From NCBI GenBank assembly GCA_023428515.1, contig JAEYXI010000371.1:1-11093 (forward strand): DNA of 11,093 nt, in the 5' to 3' direction. Of this stretch, positions 5,848-11,093 are shown piece after piece (positions within the stretch are counted from its first letter, which is position 1; each line of letters starts with the position of its first letter). The translations under genes and the position numbers were made by a program. Origin of the DNA: Pseudomonadota bacterium (GTDB lineage: Bacteria > Pseudomonadota > Alphaproteobacteria > Rhizobiales > Rhizobiaceae). The notes under the pieces are model-generated. The model searched no databases. It saw nothing but the letters and a program-made list of their open reading frames with translations, and was not told the DNA's origin.

Positions 5848-6741
5848 GTGAAAAACGGAATCCTGCTGGCGCTCCTCGCTTACGCCGTCTACTCGTGGAG
5901 CGACGCGTCCATGAAGGCGCTCGGCGGCGGGCTGCCCGTCTTCGAGATCGGCTTCTTCTCGATGCTGGTCTGCAGTATCTGCATCGTACTGACCACGCCG
6001 AAGGATGAGAGCTGGCGCCATTTCTGGCGCATGAAACGGCCCTGGGCCGTTCAGGCGCGCGCCGTCTCGGGCGCCACCGCCAGCATGCTGAGCGTCCTCG
6101 CCTTCACGACGATCCCGCTCGCCGAGGTCTATGCACTGGTCTTCCTGGCGCCGCTTTTCGTGACGATCCTCTCGCTCTTCGTGCTCAAGGAGCATGTCGG
6201 CCCCTGGCGCTGGTTCGCCGTTGTGGCAGGTTTCGCCGGCGTACTGCTTGTGGTGCAGCCCGGCTTCAGGGAGCTCGAAATCGGCCATTTCGCGGCGCTC
6301 GTCATTGCGCTGCTTGCCGCCATCAGCGTCATCCTGATGCGTTCGCTCTCCGCCCATGAGACACGCTCGACAATGCTCGGCTTCCTGATGATTTACGCGG
6401 TCGCCTTCAACGGCATCGCAATGCTCATCGCAGGCGTGTTCGTCGTGCCGACCCTTGGACAGGTTGCCATACTGCTGATGGCGGGCGTGTTCGCCGCCGC
6501 TGGCAATGTCTGCCTTCTTGCCGCGACGCGCTTCGCGCCGGCGAATCAGCTGGCCCCGACCCATTATTCGCAGATCCTGTGGGCGGTGATCCTCGGCGCG
6601 CTGATCTTCAGCGAGGAGCCGGACGCGCTGTCGATCTTCGGCCTCGCCATCATCGCCGGCTCCGGTCTGCTGACCGTGGCGCGCGAGAAGATCAGACTAG
6701 GCCAGGTGCGCTGGAACCCCTTCGGCCGCAACCGGCTCTAG
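5848..6741 (+). CDS. DMT superfamily transporter, EamA domains
   Basis: Inner-membrane carrier of the drug/metabolite transporter superfamily, 297 residues, usual for the ten-helix EamA proteins. It shows two repeated halves of about five hydrophobic segments: near 3-20, 30-49, 72-90, 93-113 and 119-138, then 146-165, 175-200, 203-226, 237-254 and 260-278. Typical signatures are LAEVYALVFLAPLF (91-104) in the first half and NQLAPTHYSQILWAVILG (233-250) in the second. The C-terminus is short and basic (FGRNRL), as expected inside the cell. The start is GTG at 5848 with only a weak ribosome binding site; no better in-frame start exists nearby. It lies 147 bases after the cupin gene and may be a separate unit. 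Members export amino acids, nucleotides or drugs, or import metabolites; the substrate here is unknown. Confidence 0.88.
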   Translation: MKNGILLALLAYAVYSWSDASMKALGGGLPVFEIGFFSMLVCSICIVLTTPKDESWRHFWRMKRPWAVQARAVSGATASMLSVLAFTTIPLAEVYALVFLAPLFVTILSLFVLKEHVGPWRWFAVVAGFAGVLLVVQPGFRELEIGHFAALVIALLAAISVILMRSLSAHETRSTMLGFLMIYAVAFNGIAMLIAGVFVVPTLGQVAILLMAGVFAAAGNVCLLAATRFAPANQLAPTHYSQILWAVILGALIFSEEPDALSIFGLAIIAGSGLLTVAREKIRLGQVRWNPFGRNRL

Positions 6742-6836
6742 CGCTCGGTCACGAAGCGGCGCACGCGAATGTGAGCAGCCTGCCCGTAACAGTTCCATCG
6801 TGAAGCTCGTATTCTCCGCAAACAGGGAGAAGCACG

Positions 6837-7571
6837 ATGCGCTGTCTGAACCGACTGTCTTCAATCCGCACCAACTCCTTTGCAGCCTTCGCAGGCGTCG
6901 GCCTTTTGGTAGCCGCAGGCCTCGGAGTGTTTCAGGGTGCAGGCATCGCGGCCGAGAAGGCCGTGGCCATTCCGCCGCCTGCGATAGACCAGAAGTCGGG
7001 CGGCCATCTGGAAAAGGCCGTCTTCGCCGGCGGCTGCTTCTGGGGTGTGCAGGGCGTGTTCCAGCACGTGGACGGCGTGACCAGCGCCGTGTCCGGCTAC
7101 GCCGGCGGCGACCAATCGACGGCCGACTATTCGACGGTCAGCAGCGGCGGCTCAGGTCATGCCGAGTCGGTCGAAGTGACGTTCGATCCGGCCAAGGTCA
7201 GCTACGGCAAGCTGCTGCAGGTGTTCTTCTCGGTCGCGCACGATCCAACCCAGCTCAACCGCCAGGGCCCGGACCACGGCCCGCAATATCGCTCGGCGAT
7301 CTTCCCGCAGGATGCGGAGCAGCAGAAGGTAGCCGCGGCCTATATCGACCAGTTGGACACGACGAAGCTTTTCGAGCGGAAGATCGTCACGACGCTGGAA
7401 GGTGCAAAACCCTTCTATCCGGCCGAGGACTACCATCAGGATTACCTGACGCTTCATCCGGACCAGCCCTACATCGTCTACAACGACCTGCCGAAGATCG
7501 AAAACCTGAAACGGCTGTTCCCCGGCCTCTATCGCGGGAAGCCGGTGCTGGTCATGCAGGCGAAGAGCTGA
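6837..7571 (+). CDS. msrA: Exported peptide-methionine (S)-S-oxide reductase MsrA
   Basis: Reduces methionine-S-sulfoxide in proteins, repairing oxidative damage. The 244 residues carry an N-terminal extension: basic MRCLNRLSSIRTNS, hydrophobic FAAFAGVGLLVAAGLGVF (15-32), and GAGIAA with likely cleavage near 39, so the enzyme should reach the periplasm. The catalytic motif is GCFWG at 66-70 (Cys67 attacks the sulfoxide). Other MsrA signatures are SGYAGG (86-91), SGHAESVEV (106-114), DPTQLNRQGPDHGPQYRS (136-152 area) and AEDYHQDYL (196-204). Apart from Cys3 in the signal peptide, Cys67 is the only cysteine, so no internal resolving cysteine is present. ATG 6837 is preceded by AGGGAGAA at good spacing. 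It is convergent with the M24 gene, whose stop lies 17 bases away. Family certain; export probable. Confidence 0.93.
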   Translation: MRCLNRLSSIRTNSFAAFAGVGLLVAAGLGVFQGAGIAAEKAVAIPPPAIDQKSGGHLEKAVFAGGCFWGVQGVFQHVDGVTSAVSGYAGGDQSTADYSTVSSGGSGHAESVEVTFDPAKVSYGKLLQVFFSVAHDPTQLNRQGPDHGPQYRSAIFPQDAEQQKVAAAYIDQLDTTKLFERKIVTTLEGAKPFYPAEDYHQDYLTLHPDQPYIVYNDLPKIENLKRLFPGLYRGKPVLVMQAKS

Positions 7572-7588
7572 CCGGGCCGGCGGCGCGG

Positions 7589-8782
7589 TCAGGCTGCCGT
7601 GCCGCCCCGGTTCCAGCCGCGGCCGGTGTCGCCGAACATCTCGTAGCCGTCGGCCGTCACCGCGACGGTATCCTCGAGCTTGATGAAGCCGCGCTTCGGA
7701 TGAAGCATGGTCGTCTCCACCGAGATGACCATGTTCTCCTCCAGCGGCCGGTCGGCGTCGACGCCCTCATAGGCGACCGGGTGGTTGGTCTTCAGGAAGG
7801 GCACTTCGTGGGTGATGAGGCCCATGCCGTGGCAGAAGAAGTCGGTGAAGGCGGCCGACGGCGAGGTCTTCAGCGTGGCCTCCGCCTCGATGATGATATC
7901 CTCGCCCATCGCGCCGGCTTTTATCTTGGAGAAGGCTGCCTGCTGGATCGTGTCGATCTCGTGCAGCAGATCCTCCAGTTCCGCGTCGGGCTCGCCGAGC
8001 ACGCCCATGCGGCAGAGATCGCCGATATAGCCGTGGTAGTTGCCGCCGGAATCGATCGACAGCACCTCGCCAGGCGCCCAGGCTTGCTCGGAAGAGGCGC
8101 GGTTGTGGCTGGAGCCCAGCGTCAGCAGGCAATATTCGAACTGCAGCCCGCGATTGGTTTCCTCGCGGCGCAGCTGCTCGATGATCTCCGCCTTGGTCGA
8201 GCCTTCGCGCGCCGCCGAAATCGTCGCCAGCATGGATTCGGTGATGAGGTCGGAGGCCTTGCGCAGCTTCTTCAGCTCCTCCGGCGTCTTCAGCGCGCGC
8301 ATGCGCTCGAAGGTCGGCGTGGCGTCGAAGACCTTGGCATCGGGCAACGCCTTCCTGAGCGCGATATAAGCATCCGACGGAAGGAAGGCCGGTTCAATGC
8401 CGATGCGCGCATCGGTGCGGTCGATCTTTGCGAAATGCTCGGCGGCAAGCGCTGCCGCGTCCAGCGAGCCCCAGGTGGAAGTATGCACGGTCGGCGTCCA
8501 GAACGGCCGGTTCTGATGCTCGCCGCCTTCCAGCCTGTTGCCGATATAGGCGGCGTTTTCGGGCTTGCCCTTCTCGTAGATGACGAGCGGCAGGTAGCGG
8601 CTGTGGCCGATGGCGTCCATGGCCGAGAAGAAGATGAACTTATAGCCGCCAAGCAAATACTGGACGTTGTGCTTCGAGGCAGCAATGAGGAAGTCGAGAT
8701 CGGCTTCCTCCATGAGCTGGTCGAGTCGCTTCTGGTCGAACGGGGGCTTTGCTTCCTGGGTGTTTCCTACGATCGCGTCCAT
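7589..8782 (-). CDS. M24 family metallopeptidase (creatinase / Xaa-Pro peptidase type)
   Basis: Two-domain pita-bread hydrolase: a creatinase-like N-terminal domain (about 15-155) and a catalytic M24 domain (about 165-397). The five expected dinuclear-metal ligands are present: Asp244 (LSIDSGG), Asp255 (YIGDLCR), His318 (CHGMGL), Glu356 (ISVETT) and Glu370 (IKLEDT), so it should be active. With 397 residues it is close to the usual length. I start at the ATG at 8782, with GGGAAG before it; an upstream in-frame start at 8824 would add 14 residues and cover an inverted repeat. It follows the acetylpolyamine amidohydrolase gene by 128 bases on the same strand. Substrates in this family include Xaa-Pro peptides, creatine and ectoine, so a small amide next to the amidohydrolase is possible, but I would not name it. 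Confidence 0.88.
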   Translation of the reverse strand: MDAIVGNTQEAKPPFDQKRLDQLMEEADLDFLIAASKHNVQYLLGGYKFIFFSAMDAIGHSRYLPLVIYEKGKPENAAYIGNRLEGGEHQNRPFWTPTVHTSTWGSLDAAALAAEHFAKIDRTDARIGIEPAFLPSDAYIALRKALPDAKVFDATPTFERMRALKTPEELKKLRKASDLITESMLATISAAREGSTKAEIIEQLRREETNRGLQFEYCLLTLGSSHNRASSEQAWAPGEVLSIDSGGNYHGYIGDLCRMGVLGEPDAELEDLLHEIDTIQQAAFSKIKAGAMGEDIIIEAEATLKTSPSAAFTDFFCHGMGLITHEVPFLKTNHPVAYEGVDADRPLEENMVISVETTMLHPKRGFIKLEDTVAVTADGYEMFGDTGRGWNRGGTAA

Positions 8783-8801
8783 TGTGGCTTCCCATCTCTT
8801 C

Positions 8802-8849
8802 CAGACTGGCGACCGCATCCCCATGGTCGACGGTGGTCCTACCAGTCTG
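8802..8849. repeat. 8-base inverted repeat upstream of the M24 gene
   Basis: CAGACTGG (8802-8809) and CCAGTCTG (8842-8849) are exact inverted repeats 32 bases apart, 20 to 67 bases before the M24 start. The right arm overlaps the TGGTCCTACCA palindrome. They could form a leader stem or be regulator sites in a promoter; I found no convincing -35/-10 pair in the 128-base gap. Confidence 0.4.
8834..8844. promoter_or_regulatory. Third TGGT-N3-ACCA palindrome, upstream of M24 gene
   Basis: TGGTCCTACCA has the same arms and spacing as the two sites at 2219-2229 and 2396-2406 and fits the FadR-subfamily GntR pattern. It is about 52 bases before the M24 start. A single copy might be chance; its intergenic position together with the other two makes a shared regulator possible. 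Confidence 0.35.
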
Positions 8850-8910
8850 CACCAAAAAGCCCCGCCCGGTCCAGTATTGCTGCCTGTATCGGCTAATAGA
8901 CTACCAATCG

Positions 8911-9942
8911 CTAAACTTTGTGGCGACTGCCGAATCCTTTCAGGAAGGTTGTCAGATTGTCCGATAGGGCGTCGCAGAGATAGCCGCCCTCCTGCACGAT
9001 GACAGTCGGCAGGGAAAGGGCTGCGATCGTCTCGCCGATGCGCGCGAAACCCGGCGTGCTGACCGACAGCCCGCCGAACGGATCGCCCTCGAACGCATCG
9101 AGCCCGAGCGCCACCACCAGCGCATCGGGCGCGAATGCCTCGATGCGGCGAATGCCTGCCGCGAGTGCTTCGAGGAAGATCTCGTCGCCAGACTTCCTTT
9201 CCAACGGCAGGTTGAAATTGTAGCCCAGCCCAGGCCCCTCGCCACGCTCGTCGGCATAGCCCCAGAAGAAGGGATAGAAGCGCACCGGATCGGCATGGAT
9301 CGACACGGTGAGCACATCGTCTCGCCGATAGAAGACGCCCTGCGTGCCGTTGCCGTGATGCAGGTCGACATCGAGGATCGCAACGCGGTCGGCCGACTTG
9401 CGCAGACGTTGCGCGGCGATGCCCGAATTATTGAAGAAGCAGAAGCCGCCGGCGACGTCGGCGAAGGCATGGTGGCCCGGCGGCCGGCAAAGCGCATAGG
9501 CACTCGGCGCGCCGGCCTCGACGGCTTCGGCAGCGGCAACGGCAGTCCAGGCGCTCCAGCAGGAACTCTCGAAAGTGTGCTCCGAGATCGGGCAGGATGT
9601 GTCGGCCATGTGGTAGCCGGCCTGGCCGACCGCTGAGTCCGGGCGCGAGCCGCCGCGCGCGATCGGATGGATGTTCGGGATCACCTCGGCTGAGGCGCCG
9701 TCGATGCGTTGCCAGCGCTCAAAGATATGCTGCAGGAATTCGATGTACTCAGGCGTATGGATCGCCGCGATCGGACCGAGGCCGTAGCTCCTGGGCCGCT
9801 CGATCGCGCAGCCTGCCGCCTTCGCTCCCGCAAGCAGCCGTTCGATGCGTTCCGGCACTTCCGGATTGGGCTTCGGCGCGCCGGAGGAGAGAAAGGACCC
9901 CGGATCGTGTCGGCGCTGTTCGTCGGCGAAATAGGCTTTCAT
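8911..9942 (-). CDS. Acetylpolyamine amidohydrolase / class II histone-deacetylase-like enzyme
   Basis: Zinc amidohydrolase expected to remove acetyl groups from small acetylated amines such as acetylputrescine or acetylspermidine. The 343 residues match the classical Mycoplana ramosa enzyme (341). Active-site motifs are complete: the His pair in RPPGHHA (His157, His158), zinc ligands Asp193 and His195 in DVDLHHGNGTQ, Asp282 in LGLDAFEGDP, and catalytic Tyr321 in EGGYL. Residues near 114-125, with Asp114, Glu121 and Glu125, lie in the acidic loop that in this family favours cationic polyamines. The ATG at 9942 has a strong GAGGAGGGGAAAG site, and its ATGA overlaps the stop of the GNAT gene, so translation is coupled. 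An acetyltransferase gene directly upstream supports a role on an acetylated amine. The exact substrate is not shown. Confidence 0.9.
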   Translation of the reverse strand: MKAYFADEQRRHDPGSFLSSGAPKPNPEVPERIERLLAGAKAAGCAIERPRSYGLGPIAAIHTPEYIEFLQHIFERWQRIDGASAEVIPNIHPIARGGSRPDSAVGQAGYHMADTSCPISEHTFESSCWSAWTAVAAAEAVEAGAPSAYALCRPPGHHAFADVAGGFCFFNNSGIAAQRLRKSADRVAILDVDLHHGNGTQGVFYRRDDVLTVSIHADPVRFYPFFWGYADERGEGPGLGYNFNLPLERKSGDEIFLEALAAGIRRIEAFAPDALVVALGLDAFEGDPFGGLSVSTPGFARIGETIAALSLPTVIVQEGGYLCDALSDNLTTFLKGFGSRHKV

Positions 9943-10460
9943 GCTTTCCCCTCCTCATCGGCGTCAGCCAGCGCGTCGAAATCCTCATCATAGGCAGCGT
10001 GGATCTGCTCCGAATCCGAATGCTTGACGCCTATGCGCGTGTAGAAAGCTTGTGCGCGAAAATTCTCGGTATCGACCGCAAGGCGGACGTAGCGGCCGCC
10101 ACGTTTGCGCATGATCGCGGCGAGCCGCTGCAGCATCCTCTCGCCCACGCCTTTGCCGCGGAATTCATCGGCGACATAAAAATCCTGCACATAGGCGCCC
10201 GGCCTGCCGATCCAGGTCGAGAAGCTCGGAAAGTAGAGACAGCAACCGGCGAAGCGCCCATCGATCTCGGCGATCAGCGTCTCGAATGCCGGCGCCTCGC
10301 CGAAGCCGAAGCGGCGGATGTCGTCGACGCTGCTCTTCAGCTTGTGCAGTTCCTTGACAGTCTCGGCGATGCCCGTGAGGGCCGCGAAGATGTTCTCGGC
10401 ATCGTCGATCGTGGCGAAGCGGATCGAGATATTTGCGCCAGTAATCGCCCGGCTGCTCAA
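9939..10460 (-). CDS. GNAT acetyltransferase, spermidine/spermine N-acetyltransferase-like
   Basis: Predicted acetyl-CoA-dependent amine acetyltransferase of 173 residues. It resembles human SSAT1 along its length: FGFGEAPAFETLIAE (51-65) against GFGEHPFYHCLVAE, STWIGR (81-86) against DPWIGK, YVQDFYVADEFRGKGVG (90-106) against YLEDFFVMSDYRGFGIG, and AFYTRIGV (138-145) against NFYKRRGA. RGKGVG is the acetyl-CoA pyrophosphate loop. SSAT's Tyr140 has a counterpart (Tyr140), but its Glu92 is Gln92 here. The start is TTG at 10460: no ATG is available nearby, AAGGTGG lies at good spacing, and TTGA overlaps the stop of the BKACE gene. The stop overlaps the amidohydrolase start as ATGA, so all three genes are translationally coupled. 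SSAT-like membership is likely; the polyamine substrate is inference. Confidence 0.85.
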   Translation of the reverse strand: MSSRAITGANISIRFATIDDAENIFAALTGIAETVKELHKLKSSVDDIRRFGFGEAPAFETLIAEIDGRFAGCCLYFPSFSTWIGRPGAYVQDFYVADEFRGKGVGERMLQRLAAIMRKRGGRYVRLAVDTENFRAQAFYTRIGVKHSDSEQIHAAYDEDFDALADADEEGKA

Positions 10461-11093
10461 AACGCCACCTTGTCGCCGCCCTTGAGCGCGAGCATCTCAC
10501 GCGCTTCGACGGGTGTCGCCACTTCCAGCGACAGGCCGTCGAGGATCGAGCGGATGCGGCGCACCTGGTCGGCGTTGGATTTTGCCAGAGCGCGCCCGTC
10601 GTAAAGCGAATCCTCCAGCCCGACACGCACATTGCCGCCCATTGACGCGGCGATCGACAACATCGGCATCTGATGACGGCCGGCGGCGAGCACCGAGAAT
10701 TCGTAGTCGGTACCGAACAGTTTGTCGGCGATGCGTTTCATGTGAGTGAGGTTTTCCGGATCGGCGCCGATGCCGCCAAGAATGCCGAACACGAACTGGA
10801 TGAAGAGCGGCCCCGTCACCAGGCCCCGGTCACGAAAATGCGCCAGCGAATAGAGATGGCCGACATCGTAGCACTCGAATTCGAAACGCGTACCGCAACC
10901 CTGCCCGAGCTTTTCGAGCACCGTCTCCATATCGGCGAAAGTATTCTTGAAGATCGTGTCGCGCGTCGCCTCGAGCAGCTGCGGCTCCCACGCATGCTGC
11001 CACTCGCGCGGTTTGTCGAGCATCGGGAACAACGCGAAATTCATCGAGCCCATGTTGAGCGAGCACATCTCCGGTTCGGCCCGCAACGGCGCG
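10457..11093 (-). CDS. Beta-keto acid cleavage enzyme, BKACE/DUF849 (N-terminus beyond window)
   Basis: Carbon-carbon cleaving enzyme of the 3-keto-5-aminohexanoate cleavage family: a beta-keto acid plus acetyl-CoA gives acetoacetate and a shorter acyl-CoA. About 212 of the usual 310 or so residues are present; the frame is open through the right edge, so the start and N-terminal HxH zinc ligands are outside. Family signatures seen: PEMCSLNMGSMNF near the edge, EFECYDVGHLYSL, FVFGILGGIGA, GRHQMPMLSIAASMGGNVRV and GLEDSLY, whose glutamate is the third zinc ligand. The C-terminus ATPVEAREMLALKGGDKVAF is typical. Its TGA overlaps the TTG start of the GNAT gene. Relatives act on 3-keto-5-aminohexanoate or dehydrocarnitine; an amine-bearing beta-keto acid suits the amine-modifying neighbours but is inference. 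Confidence 0.9.
   Translation of the reverse strand, partial: APLRAEPEMCSLNMGSMNFALFPMLDKPREWQHAWEPQLLEATRDTIFKNTFADMETVLEKLGQGCGTRFEFECYDVGHLYSLAHFRDRGLVTGPLFIQFVFGILGGIGADPENLTHMKRIADKLFGTDYEFSVLAAGRHQMPMLSIAASMGGNVRVGLEDSLYDGRALAKSNADQVRRIRSILDGLSLEVATPVEAREMLALKGGDKVAF

Noticed and set aside
5482..6564. A 360-codon minus-strand open frame opposite the cupin and EamA genes
   Set aside because: Very rich in Arg, Glu, His and Asp with no domain; the opposite strand encodes recognisable proteins throughout.
7571..7611. GC-rich inverted repeat between the convergent msrA and M24 genes as a shared terminator
   Set aside because: ACCGGG/CCCGGT and GGCGGC/GCCGCC arms exist but cannot form one continuous stem, the loop is long, there is no T run, and most of it lies inside the M24 coding sequence.
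7589..8782. Ectoine hydrolase (DoeA) as the name of the M24 protein
   Set aside because: Length and fold fit, but the usual DoeB-type deacetylase and other ectoine catabolic genes are not here; the neighbour is a histone-deacetylase-like enzyme instead. Motifs alone cannot separate M24 subfamilies.
6800..8896. A 698-codon open frame on the plus strand
   Set aside because: It lies out of frame over the msrA gene and antisense to the M24 gene. Its translation is rich in Arg, Gly and Ala without any family motif, as expected from GC-rich shadow frames.
9597..10604. A 335-codon plus-strand open frame opposite the amidohydrolase, GNAT and BKACE genes
   Set aside because: It covers three recognised coding regions on the other strand and shows no motif of its own.
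1..11093. Mobile elements, CRISPR arrays, tRNA or rRNA genes
   Set aside because: I looked for transposase-like frames, terminal or direct repeats, regularly spaced repeats and tRNA-like cloverleaf sequence and found none.

Overview
The window looks like chromosome of an alphaproteobacterium of the order Hyphomicrobiales, most like Mesorhizobium or a relative. This rests on high GC, rhizobial-style gene content (a family 1 sugar-type ABC importer, a TetR/UPF0261 pair, a BKACE enzyme) and frequent TTG/GTG starts behind good ribosome binding sites. The genus is inferred from gene character, not from a marker gene. I see no RNA gene, insertion sequence, phage gene or CRISPR array.

Left (1-2415, minus strand): the start of a carbohydrate ABC importer operon. 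The solute-binding protein comes first, then a terminator-like hairpin, then a MalF-type permease cut by the left edge. The 345-base region upstream holds the likely promoter and two TGGT-N3-ACCA palindromes matching the FadR-type (FCD) GntR operator pattern.

Centre-left (2416-5700): a TetR repressor gene (minus) diverges from a three-gene plus-strand operon: UPF0261/Tm-1-like protein, TIM-barrel 'PEP hydrolase-like' protein and a small cupin. Two opposed promoters with 17-base spacers interlock on one 35-base palindrome, the probable TetR operator. The first two proteins correspond to the two halves of the fused plant protein Tm-1. The pathway is not known to me, so this is the best candidate here for an undescribed system.

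Centre (5848-7571, plus strand): a DMT/EamA family transporter and an exported, apparently single-cysteine MsrA.

Right (7589-11093, minus strand): in transcription order, a BKACE (DUF849) enzyme cut by the right edge, a spermidine/spermine acetyltransferase-like GNAT, an acetylpolyamine amidohydrolase and, after 128 bases, an M24 metallopeptidase. The first three are joined by 4-base stop/start overlaps. An acetylase next to a matching deacetylase suggests a pathway in which an amine is acetylated and later released. A third TGGT-N3-ACCA palindrome lies just upstream of the M24 gene, so one GntR regulator might link this cluster with the importer at the left.
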